A program made the position numbers and the translations under genes. The notes beneath the pieces are model-generated. The model saw nothing but the letters and a program-made list of their open reading frames with translations. It had not been told where the DNA came from and ran no database searches. From Selenomonadales bacterium (GTDB taxonomy: Bacteria > Bacillota > Negativicutes > Sporomusales > UBA7701): 64,000 bases of DNA. This document shows positions 15,591-24,311 of this stretch, in pieces (positions within the stretch are counted from its first letter, which is position 1; every line of letters begins with the position of its first letter). The stretch spans positions 62,001 through 126,000 of the forward strand of contig JAHDOI010000006.1 of NCBI GenBank assembly GCA_018434945.1, written 5' to 3'.

Positions 15591-16220
15591 ATGAAAAACA
15601 TCAAAAAGATGATTGTTTGTTCCATTACTATGTTCGCGCTGGCGCTGGGCGCGACGCCGCTCGCTGCGGCGGCTTTGGGCGAACGCGAGCTGGCTCCGGG
15701 CGCCAAGGGCGACGATGTGCGTCAGCTGCAGGCGGCCCTGGCGGCAAAGGGCTTCGTCAGCGGCGACCGGGACGGCGAGTACGGCAGCCGTACCGCCGCG
15801 GCGGTGCGGAAGCTGGAGAAGTCGCTCGCCATCGAAGCCGACGGTGTCGCCGACCTGGGCGTAATCACGGCGCTGACCGGCAAGAGCGCCGCCGTCAAGC
15901 AGGGAGCGGCGCCCAGCGGCAGCAAGCGAGTGCTTGACATCGTCGCGACCGCGTACGCGCCCGGTCCGCACGACAACGGCAAGTGGGGCAGCCTGACCCA
16001 TCTTGGCACCCAGGTGCGCCCCGGCATCATCGCCGTCGATCCGCGGGTCATCCCGCTCGGTTCGCGGGTGTATATCGAGTTCGCCGACGGTCATGGCGTG
16101 TACGCAGTGGCCGAGGACACCGGCGGCGCGATCAAGGGCAACCGCATCGATATCGCCATGTGGACCGTAAGCGAAGCGTACAAGTTCGGCATGCAGAAGG
16201 TCAAGGTGCATGTGCTGTAA
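15591..16220 (+). CDS. Secreted peptidoglycan-binding, 3D-domain cell-wall protein
   Basis: A 209-residue exported protein. A signal peptide (basic MKNIKK, then a hydrophobic core ending near ATPLAAAA) is followed by a PG_binding_1 domain (about 35-90: GDDVRQLQAALAAKGF, DGEYGSRTAAAVRKLE) and a C-terminal 3D domain (about 115-209). The three-Asp signature appears in IAVDPRVIPLGSRVYIE, AVAEDTGGAIKGNRIDIAM. 3D domains resemble the catalytic core of lytic transglycosylases (MltA, YabE/Rpf relatives), so cell-wall cleavage is likely. The c-di-AMP riboswitch directly upstream indicates control by turgor and wall signalling. Confidence 0.92.
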   Translation: MKNIKKMIVCSITMFALALGATPLAAAALGERELAPGAKGDDVRQLQAALAAKGFVSGDRDGEYGSRTAAAVRKLEKSLAIEADGVADLGVITALTGKSAAVKQGAAPSGSKRVLDIVATAYAPGPHDNGKWGSLTHLGTQVRPGIIAVDPRVIPLGSRVYIEFADGHGVYAVAEDTGGAIKGNRIDIAMWTVSEAYKFGMQKVKVHVL

Positions 16221-16236
16221 TGGCATAAAGCCTGAA

Positions 16237-16266
16237 AGAGGCCCGGGAGGATTCCCGGGCCTCTCA
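16237..16266 (+). terminator. Terminator-like hairpin, first of a duplicated pair
   Basis: AGAGGCCCGGGA-GGAT-TCCCGGGCCTCT, a 12-bp perfect stem after the 3D-domain gene. A near-identical 28-bp copy lies at 16408-16435 on the other side of repeat copy E. The T run here is poor. Confidence 0.7.
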
Positions 16267-16390
16267 GACTGTCGATAAAGGCCCATCTGCGGCGTTGCTC
16301 CTCAGAGCGCTTGCTTGCGTACGTCTCACAGTACGCGGCGCGGCGCGCCCTTCCGGTGCGCCTTGCATCTGGACCTTTCTCACCAGTCTG
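16265..16390 (+). repeat. Dispersed hairpin repeat, copy E
   Basis: CAGACT (16265-16270) pairs with AGTCTG (16385-16390), and AAAGG with CCTTT inside. Conserved blocks: CATCTGCGGCGTTGCTCC, CAGAGCGCTTGCTTGCGTACG, then CCGGTGCGCCTTGCATCTGG. The apical stem is GCGTAC/GTACGC. The outer arms are unrelated in sequence to copies A, C and D but remain complementary. It is bracketed by two near-identical terminator hairpins. Confidence 0.85.
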
Positions 16391-16407
16391 ACTTTGCCTA
16401 CATGCTA

Positions 16408-16438
16408 AGAGGCCCGGGAGGATCCCCGGGCCTCTTTC
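16408..16438. terminator. Terminator-like hairpin, second of a duplicated pair
   Basis: AGAGGCCCGGGAGGAT followed by CCCCGGGCCTCT and TTTC. It differs from the hairpin at 16237-16264 at a single base. It lies upstream of the sigma factor gene. Confidence 0.7.
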
Positions 16439-16538
16439 GGCATTGAACGGTGATGAATAATTTTCCTGCACTTGAAGGTGTTTCCAGGTACGGTAAGGAA
16501 ATGGAAGTTATTTCACGTGCATGGGAGGATGGAGTGGC

Positions 16539-17333
16539 TTGCCTGCTGAAAGTGTTGCCCTTTTCGACCGCCTCTACCGGGATAACCGGATGAAGGTGTA
16601 TCGGCTGGCCTTGGGGATGACCGGCAACGAGGCCGATGCCGAGGAGATCGCCCAGGAGGCGTTTATGCGCGCCTTCCGCGCCTACGGCGGTTATCGCGGC
16701 GAGGCGTCGTTTTTCACCTGGATTTATCGCATAACGCTCAATGTCGCCAACGATTACATACGGCAACGCGCCAAACTGCCTGTTGTGGCGCTGACCGATG
16801 ATCTGGGCTATTCGCTTGAGGAGATCGTCGACCCCGACCCGGCCACCGATCCGGAAAGCCAGCTGCTGGCCAACGAGGCGCGCTACAAGTGTCTGCACTG
16901 TATGACGGAGTGCCTGCCGGCCGGCCAGCGTAAGGTTTTTTGCCTTGTAATCACTTTGGGGCTGCCGTACAAGCTGGCCGCAGAGGTCCTGGGCTGTTCG
17001 CCCGGCGCTGTGAAGGCGGCGCTGCACAGGGCGAGGCGGCGGTGGGCCGGGTATATGGAGAACCGGTGCCAGTTGATCAAGAAGTCGAATCCCTGCAATT
17101 GTGCGCAGTGGGTCAAATTCGGGCTGGAACAAGGCTGGCTGTCGAAGGAGGCGCTGGCCGATCCCCGGCCGCCGGTCGCCGTGCAGGTCAGCGACGAGAT
17201 CGTGAGGCTGCGGACGCTGCGCGATATTTACCGCAACCTGTATCGGGATAGGGCCGAAACGGCGCTGGCGGAACGACTGCGCCGCGGCATCGGGAACGGT
17301 GAATGGAATTTTTTTCGCGCCGAGGAAGATTAG
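16539..17333 (+). CDS. ECF-like RNA polymerase sigma factor with Cys-containing C-terminal extension
   Basis: About 264 residues from TTG 16539, which follows GGAGGATGGAG; the ATG at 16521 has no ribosome site. Region 2 (about 15-75) has AEEIAQEAFMRAFRAYGGY and FFTWIYRITLNVANDYIR. Region 4 (about 125-175) has LPAGQRKVFCLVITLGLPYK and LGCSPGAVKAALHRARRRW. After region 4 come about 90 extra residues with CNCAQWVKFGLEQG, longer than a minimal ECF factor. No anti-sigma gene is adjacent, so the extension may be the sensing part. The target regulon is unknown. Confidence 0.85.
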   Translation: MPAESVALFDRLYRDNRMKVYRLALGMTGNEADAEEIAQEAFMRAFRAYGGYRGEASFFTWIYRITLNVANDYIRQRAKLPVVALTDDLGYSLEEIVDPDPATDPESQLLANEARYKCLHCMTECLPAGQRKVFCLVITLGLPYKLAAEVLGCSPGAVKAALHRARRRWAGYMENRCQLIKKSNPCNCAQWVKFGLEQGWLSKEALADPRPPVAVQVSDEIVRLRTLRDIYRNLYRDRAETALAERLRRGIGNGEWNFFRAEED

Positions 17334-17394
17334 GGCGTAACTATTTTCGCTTATCCGCCGTCTAACCGATAGAACGAAAGAGGAGGCGGATAAA

Positions 17395-17829
17395 ATGAAT
17401 AAGGGAAACGGGTCCGAACTGGCTGCGCCGTGCGGCATATATTGCGGAGAGTGCAGGGTTTACAGGGCCAAGGACGACCCTGTTCTGAAGGAGGCGCTTA
17501 TCGCCGCCGGGATACCCGGGGAAAAGGTGCCGTGCGCCGGCTGCCGGCCGGGCGGCGGGGATTGTCCCGTGCTGACGGGGGAATGTACGACATATGAGTG
17601 CGTGACCGGGCGAGGCCTGGATTATTGCTACGAGTGCGGCGATTTCCCCTGCCCGCACCTGAACCCTGCCGCCGACCGCGCGAATGTGCTGCCACATAAT
17701 ATCAAGGTGTTCAATCTCTGTTATATCCGGCATCAGGGGCTGGCGGCATGGCTGGAGAAGGCGCCGGAGATCCAGCGGAAATATTTTGCCGGCAAGATGT
17801 CCGTAGGCAGTGGGCCGCAGTTGGAATAG
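17395..17829 (+). CDS. DUF3795 domain protein
   Basis: A 144-residue Cys-rich protein. CGIYCGECRVY near the N terminus, CAGCRPGGGDCPV (about 43), CTTYECV and CYECGDFPCPHL (about 84) are the typical DUF3795 cysteine clusters, predicted to bind metal. It ends in a helical tail. An AGGAGG site precedes the ATG. Function is not established for this family. The next gene is a second, longer DUF3795 protein 18 bases downstream, so they form an operon. Confidence 0.85.
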   Translation: MNKGNGSELAAPCGIYCGECRVYRAKDDPVLKEALIAAGIPGEKVPCAGCRPGGGDCPVLTGECTTYECVTGRGLDYCYECGDFPCPHLNPAADRANVLPHNIKVFNLCYIRHQGLAAWLEKAPEIQRKYFAGKMSVGSGPQLE

Positions 17830-17847
17830 CGGGGGAGGAAACGGACG

Positions 17848-18351
17848 ATGACGGACGAGGATAAACGGGTCGCGGCGGTGTGCGGGTTGTATTGCCGGGC
17901 GTGCACCCTGTATATCGGCACAAGCGAGGAACCGGAACGGCTGAAGAAGATCGGCGAACGTATGGGGCTTCCGGTCGAAGAGTTGAGATGCCATGGGTGC
18001 AGAGCGGAGCAGCGGTCGTATTACTGCCGCACGTGCCGGCTGGAAGCCTGCGCGGCAGGAAAGGGGCTGGAGTTCTGCGGCGGCTGCGGGGAGTATCCCT
18101 GTGAACTGCTGAAGGTGTTCCAGGCGGAGCGGCCGCACCGCGCCGAGCTATGGGAGGATCAGGAGCGCATCAGGGAGATCGGCTGGGCGAAATGGCTGGC
18201 GGAAAAGGCCGGTCATTATGCCTGCCCGGCGTGCGAAACGATCAATTCGGCCTACGACACGGCCTGCCGGCGGTGCGGCCATACGCCGTCAAGCAGGTTC
18301 GGCGCGGCGCATCGGGAGGAGATCGGCCGCTTTTGGGCGGGACAGAAGTGA
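17848..18351 (+). CDS. DUF3795 domain protein with C-terminal zinc ribbon
   Basis: A 167-residue relative of the previous gene, probably a paralogue. CGLYCRACTLY, CHGCRAE, CRTCRLEACA and CGGCGEYPCELL give the DUF3795 cysteine clusters (about 13-95). After it comes a rubredoxin/zinc-ribbon-like pair, YACPACETIN and CRRCGHTPSS (about 129-150), absent from the first protein. GGGAGG precedes the ATG. A strong terminator follows. Function unknown; the knuckles suggest a structural zinc or electron-transfer role. Confidence 0.85.
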   Translation: MTDEDKRVAAVCGLYCRACTLYIGTSEEPERLKKIGERMGLPVEELRCHGCRAEQRSYYCRTCRLEACAAGKGLEFCGGCGEYPCELLKVFQAERPHRAELWEDQERIREIGWAKWLAEKAGHYACPACETINSAYDTACRRCGHTPSSRFGAAHREEIGRFWAGQK

Positions 18352-18372
18352 GCGGTTTGCCGCTGTGATTGA

Positions 18373-18412
18373 AGACCCGCCCGGCCGTGATGAAGGCCGG
18401 GCGGGTCTTTGC
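18373..18412 (+). terminator. Rho-independent terminator
   Basis: AGACCCGCCCGGCC-GTGATGAA-GGCCGGGCGGGTCT, a 14-bp perfect stem followed by a short T run. Confidence 0.88.
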
Positions 18413-18492
18413 CGTTTGGTGCGGTAGGAGTTTGCCGCCGGACCGGCGAAGGAATGGATATTATCGTCCGGTTATGCCGTCTGGAGGCTGCT

Positions 18493-21441
18493 ATGGACAA
18501 CGTGATGAGGAAAAAACTGCGGGAGACGGTGATTGCGCTGCGGCGGCTGCTGGAAAGCGAATCCGGCGGCATGGGCCGGGAGCACGCTTGGCGTGCCGGG
18601 ATGACGCTGGCCCTCGAGGCGGCGATGGCGGTGCGGGGAATAGCCGGGCCTGCGCCGGCGTTTTTCGCGGGTGGGGAGAGTTTGCCGCCCGCGGCGGCGG
18701 AGCGCGGCCGCGGCCTATTGGCCGGCTGCGGGGAATTGCTCGCCGCGCCGGCCGCGCTCGGCTGGCTGCACCAGTTCTGGCATTGCGGCGAGCGGGCGGG
18801 GCTGGCGCGCAGGACACGCGGCGACGAGTGCGAGAAGATCGGCGCCAGCACGGTCGTGCCGGCTACCCAGGTATACAGCGAGCAGTACATGGTGGATTTC
18901 CTTACCGAGAATTCCCTCGGCGCGTTGTGGCTCGCCGGTCACCCGGATTCGCCGCTGGCGGCCGGGTGGCGGTATTACGTCCGGCCGCCGGCGGCTGCAA
19001 GCGGACGGATCCGTAAGGCCGACGAGCTGACAATCTGTGATCCGGCCTGCGGCGCTGGCAATTTTCTGTTGGCGGCGTTCGACCTGTTGTATGGGATGTA
19101 CAGCGAGGAGGGGGCGGTGGAGCCGGCGGCGATCTGCGCGGCGATCGTGAACAACAACCTGTTCGGGGCGGATATCGACGGGCGGGCGGTGGCTGTCGCC
19201 CGTGCAGCGCTGTGGATGAGGGCCAGGGAGAAAGCGCCGGCTCTCAGGCTCGATGCGCTCCCTGGGCTGTACGACAATATCGTGACAGCCGAAAGCGGGG
19301 ACGAAGGATTGGGGTCGCTGCTGACGGCGGCGGACGCCGGAGGGGCTCTCGGCAGGCTGCTGGGACGCCGCTACGCGGTGGTGCTGACCAACCCGCCGTA
19401 TCTGGACAAGCGCGATTACGCGGCTGCGGTGCGCGCGTACCTGCGGCAGCATTACGCCGCCGGCGCGGGCAATCTGTACGCGGCTTTCATCCTGCGCTGC
19501 CTGGCGCTGGCGACGGAGCGCGTGGCGATGGTCACGCCGCAGACTTTCCTCTATATCAGGAGCTACGCGAAGCTGCGGAGCGAGGTTTTCGGCCGGTCGT
19601 CGGTCCGCACGCTGGCGCATCTGGGGCTGGGGGCGTTCGCCGACGCGGTAGTGGACGCGGTGCTGTTCGTATTGGCCGTGGATGGGGACGCGGCTCCGGA
19701 CCGGAAGGGCATATATTTCAAGCTGCTGGCGTCGCCACGGAAAGCGGAGGCACTGGCGGAGGCGGTGAGGGGCCACAACGCGGGCGCCTGCCGGCCGGAG
19801 GTTTTCGTGCGCACGGCGGCTGAGGCGTCCTCTCTGCCCGGCGGGCCGCTGGCCTATTGGCTGGGGGAGGGGCTGAGGGCGGCGCTGGCGGGGGCGGGAC
19901 AGCTCAGCGAGACAGCCGATGTCGTACTGGGGATGAAGACTGCGGATAACACGCGGTTCGTGCGCCGCTGGTGGGAGGTTTGCGGCCCGGACGGCGCGGC
20001 TGCAGGCTGGGTGCCGTACGAGAAGGAGGCCAGCGGCTTTCGTTACTCGCGCCGGCCCGCCCATCACGTGCGCTGGACGGAAGGGTCGCGCCGCTATTAC
20101 GGAAGCCATTACTCAGCTCAGCTTCCCAACAGGAAATATTGGTTCCGGGAAGGGCTGGTTTACGGCCTGATAAGCAGCAAGGCGTTCACGGCCAAGCTGC
20201 TGCCGGCCGGTTGCATGACCGATATGGCGGCCAGCTGCGTTTTTCCCCGCTACCAGGAGGACGCGCCTTTTCTGCTCGGGCTCCTGAACGCGAAGGCTTA
20301 CCAGGCGCTATTGAAAATGTTCAACCCGACTGTCAATTACCAGCCTGTCGATTTGCAGCGCCTGCCGCTGCCGGCTGTGCCGGCAGCGACGAGGGTGGAG
20401 ATCGGCCGGCTGGCGATGGTGGCGGCGGCGGCGGCGGACGAGCTGCGGGCGCTGGAAATCACCGACCAGGGTTACCGTTTCGCGCCGGCGGAGTGCCTGC
20501 CACTTGCGGACAAGCTGCCGCGCCAAGCGGGGAGGCTGTGGCTGGCGTCCTTGCGCCAGGTGTTGGCCGCCGGCGCCATCGACCTTTTGCTGGCCGAGGT
20601 GTTGGCCCTGCCGGCGGCCGAGGCGAAGGCGCTGGCCGACGAACTGGGGGGGGCGCCGTGCGAATGGCCGGCGCTGGCCGGTTACGACACGCTGCCGCCG
20701 GAGCTGGCTGCCGACGCGCTGCCGCGGCCGGCAGCGGTGCGCACGTGTGGCGGGACGGAATTGGCCGCCGTTAAAGAACGCCTGCGGGGGCTTTATCTTG
20801 ACGGACCGGTGCGCGGTCAGCTGCCGGAGGAGTTTTTCACAAGTTTAGTGGCAGTTATTAGATTGCATCCTGTTACAGTATATAATCTATTGAATTTAGG
20901 CATCATCGGCGAGGGCTGGCGCTGCCCGCCGCTGGAGAAGGAGCAGGCCGCGGATTTCGCCAGCGCGGCGGTGTTGACGCTGCTTGGCCACGCCTGGCCG
21001 GGGCAGGAGGCTGATGCCGGACCTGGGACGGCCGATATCGCGCGCGTCCGGGAGGAGCTTGACATGTTAGTCGCTCGCTGGGAGGATGCGCCGCGCTTTG
21101 CCGCCGAGTTCGCGGCGGCGGCCGGCGTGACGCTCGACCGCTGGCTGGCGCGCGACTTTTTCCCGCGCCATGTCGCCCAGTTCAAACGACGGCCGGTGGT
21201 GTGGCAGTTGGCGGGCGGCCCCGGGGCCGCCCCCTGCCTAGCGCATTGGCTGCGGGCCGGCGAGGCGGCCGCACGGCGCGGATTGGCCGACTATAGCTTC
21301 GCGGCCGAGTGGGGGATAAGGGTGAATATCGCTCCGCTGCAGGCTGCCGGCGCGCTGACCGCACCGGTGCTGGCGGACAGGGACCTGGCCAGGGCGCTCG
21401 ACGACCGGCGCCGCTGCCTGGACGGGGAATATTTATTGTAG
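18493..21441 (+). CDS. Solitary adenine-specific DNA methyltransferase, PglX/Eco57I-like
   Basis: A 982-residue protein from the ATG at 18493 (TGGAGG seven bases upstream). Motif I is DPACGAGNFLLAAFD (about residue 180) and motif IV is NPPYLDKRDY (about 300), the N6-adenine class. ATQVYSEQYMVDFLTENSLG before motif I and the GMKTADNTRFVRRWWEV specificity region (about 480) resemble BREX PglX and Eco57I/type IIG enzymes. I see no PD-ExK nuclease motif and no other BREX genes nearby. It could be an orphan methylase, or a type IIG enzyme whose nuclease I missed. A short AT-rich stretch interrupts its GC-rich coding at 20845-20905. It converges on the amidohydrolase with four bases between stops. 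Confidence 0.8.
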   Translation: MDNVMRKKLRETVIALRRLLESESGGMGREHAWRAGMTLALEAAMAVRGIAGPAPAFFAGGESLPPAAAERGRGLLAGCGELLAAPAALGWLHQFWHCGERAGLARRTRGDECEKIGASTVVPATQVYSEQYMVDFLTENSLGALWLAGHPDSPLAAGWRYYVRPPAAASGRIRKADELTICDPACGAGNFLLAAFDLLYGMYSEEGAVEPAAICAAIVNNNLFGADIDGRAVAVARAALWMRAREKAPALRLDALPGLYDNIVTAESGDEGLGSLLTAADAGGALGRLLGRRYAVVLTNPPYLDKRDYAAAVRAYLRQHYAAGAGNLYAAFILRCLALATERVAMVTPQTFLYIRSYAKLRSEVFGRSSVRTLAHLGLGAFADAVVDAVLFVLAVDGDAAPDRKGIYFKLLASPRKAEALAEAVRGHNAGACRPEVFVRTAAEASSLPGGPLAYWLGEGLRAALAGAGQLSETADVVLGMKTADNTRFVRRWWEVCGPDGAAAGWVPYEKEASGFRYSRRPAHHVRWTEGSRRYYGSHYSAQLPNRKYWFREGLVYGLISSKAFTAKLLPAGCMTDMAASCVFPRYQEDAPFLLGLLNAKAYQALLKMFNPTVNYQPVDLQRLPLPAVPAATRVEIGRLAMVAAAAADELRALEITDQGYRFAPAECLPLADKLPRQAGRLWLASLRQVLAAGAIDLLLAEVLALPAAEAKALADELGGAPCEWPALAGYDTLPPELAADALPRPAAVRTCGGTELAAVKERLRGLYLDGPVRGQLPEEFFTSLVAVIRLHPVTVYNLLNLGIIGEGWRCPPLEKEQAADFASAAVLTLLGHAWPGQEADAGPGTADIARVREELDMLVARWEDAPRFAAEFAAAAGVTLDRWLARDFFPRHVAQFKRRPVVWQLAGGPGAAPCLAHWLRAGEAAARRGLADYSFAAEWGIRVNIAPLQAAGALTAPVLADRDLARALDDRRRCLDGEYLL

Positions 21442-21445
21442 GTGT

Positions 21446-22579
21446 TCAACAACGGCCGTAGACCGCTTCGCCGTTGATGAACACCTGCTCTATTTTCGTG
21501 GCGACGGCGAAGGGGTCGCCGTCGAAGATGACGAGGTCGGCGTCTTTGCCGGTTTCGAGGCTGCCGATCCTGTCGGCGACGCCGATGATTTCGGCGGCGT
21601 TCAGGGTTATGGCGCGCAGGGCGGCGTCGGCCGGCAGGCCCTCGCGGACGGCGAGGGCGGCTTCAAGGCGGAGGCCGCCGATGGGCAGGAAGGGATGGTC
21701 GGTGATGAGGGCGACTTTGACGCCGGCGGCGTGGAGGATGGCAGGCGTGCGGTAGGTGCGGTCGCGGAGCTCGACTTTGACGCGGGCGGTGATGGAGGGG
21801 CCGACGGCGGCGGGGATGCCGCGGGCGGCGATGAGGTCGGCGATTTTGTGGCCGGCGGTGGCGTGTTCGAGGGTGAGCCGCAGGTTGAATTCGGCGGCGA
21901 TCCTGAGGGCGGTGGCGATGTCGTCGGCGGCGTGGGCGTGGGCCCTGAGGGGGATCTCGCCGCTCAGCACCCGGGCAAGGATCTCCAGCCGCAGGTTGCG
22001 CCCGGCCGGCGGGTTTTTCGCGTACTCGCCGGCGGCTATGAGGTTTTCACGGATGATGCCGGCGACGGTCATGCGGGTGGAAGGGGCCTTGCCCTTGCCG
22101 CCGTACATTTTGATGGGGTTTTCGCCGAAGGCGATCTTGACGCCGGCGGGCTGACGGAGGATCATGTCGTCGATGATGCGGCCTTTTGTCTTGATGGCGA
22201 CGCTTTGGCCGCCGATGACGTTTTCGCTGCCGGGGGTGGCGATGATGGCGGTGACGCCGCCGCCTACGGCGTCCTCCAGGCCTTCGTCTTCGGGGTTGAC
22301 GGCGTCGAGGGCGCGGAGGTGGGGACAGACCGGGTCGGCGATCTCGTTTTTGTCGACATGGGCGGCGCCGACCCCTTCCTCGGCGATGCCGAGGTGGGTG
22401 TGGCAGTCGATGAGGCCAGGGGTGACGACCTTGCCTGCGGCATCGAGGATGCGCGCTTCGCCCGGGATGGGGATGTTGCGGCCTACGGCGAGTATTTTGC
22501 CGCCGCCCAGCAGGATGACGGCGCCCTCGATCGTGCCGCGTTCGACGGTGTGGACGGTTGCGCCGCGGATTGCCAGCAT
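21446..22579 (-). CDS. Amidohydrolase family protein (imidazolonepropionase-like)
   Basis: A 377-residue cytosolic metal-dependent hydrolase. PGLIDCHTHLGIAE (about 55) has the HxH metal pair, with further ligands likely in IPLRAHAHAADD, TLEHATAGHK and LITDHPFLP. The C-terminal GSLETGKDADLVIFDGDPF closes the composite beta domain seen in the superfamily. Substrate not predictable; related proteins act on cyclic amides or dipeptides. It is divergent from guaB, and its stop is four bases from that of the methyltransferase. Confidence 0.88.
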   Translation of the reverse strand: MLAIRGATVHTVERGTIEGAVILLGGGKILAVGRNIPIPGEARILDAAGKVVTPGLIDCHTHLGIAEEGVGAAHVDKNEIADPVCPHLRALDAVNPEDEGLEDAVGGGVTAIIATPGSENVIGGQSVAIKTKGRIIDDMILRQPAGVKIAFGENPIKMYGGKGKAPSTRMTVAGIIRENLIAAGEYAKNPPAGRNLRLEILARVLSGEIPLRAHAHAADDIATALRIAAEFNLRLTLEHATAGHKIADLIAARGIPAAVGPSITARVKVELRDRTYRTPAILHAAGVKVALITDHPFLPIGGLRLEAALAVREGLPADAALRAITLNAAEIIGVADRIGSLETGKDADLVIFDGDPFAVATKIEQVFINGEAVYGRC

Positions 22580-22735
22580 TTTTGCACCTCCCGGTGAGCA
22601 TGATAAGTTTAGTGTGGGGCCGGGCCTGGGATTGTATCCGCGCCTCGCGAACGGCGGCGGGGAAATTTTCGCCGCAGGGACAAAAAGGGTGGATTCGGCC
22701 GATCAGTTGTGGTATTATATTCAAAATACGTGTAG

Positions 22736-24217
<1,482 letters not shown>

Positions 24218-24234
24218 ACATGATTCAGCCGGGA

Positions 24235-24261
24235 GCCGCCCCCAGGGGCGGTTTTCTTTTT
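24235..24261 (+). terminator. Rho-independent terminator after guaB
   Basis: GCCGCCCC / GGGGCGGT hairpin followed by TTTCTTTTTG. Confidence 0.8.
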
Positions 24262-24267
24262 GTTGTG

Positions 24268-24286
24268 CCGGCACGATTCTTGCTTT
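24268..24286 (+). promoter_or_regulatory. Sigma-54 (-24/-12) promoter of the PAS/AAA+ regulator
   Basis: CCGGCACG-ATTC-TTGCTTT keeps the GG of -24 and GC of -12 at the required spacing and differs from TGGCACG only in the first T. It lies about 25 bases upstream of the regulator start codon. Confidence 0.75.
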
Positions 24287-24311
24287 ATAGTGAGGGTAGA
24301 GGGGTGGTAAA

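Noticed and set aside
18493-21441. A full BREX defence island around the PglX-like gene
   Set aside because: No brxA, brxB, brxC, pglZ or brxL-like genes on either side; neighbours are DUF3795, an amidohydrolase and guaB.
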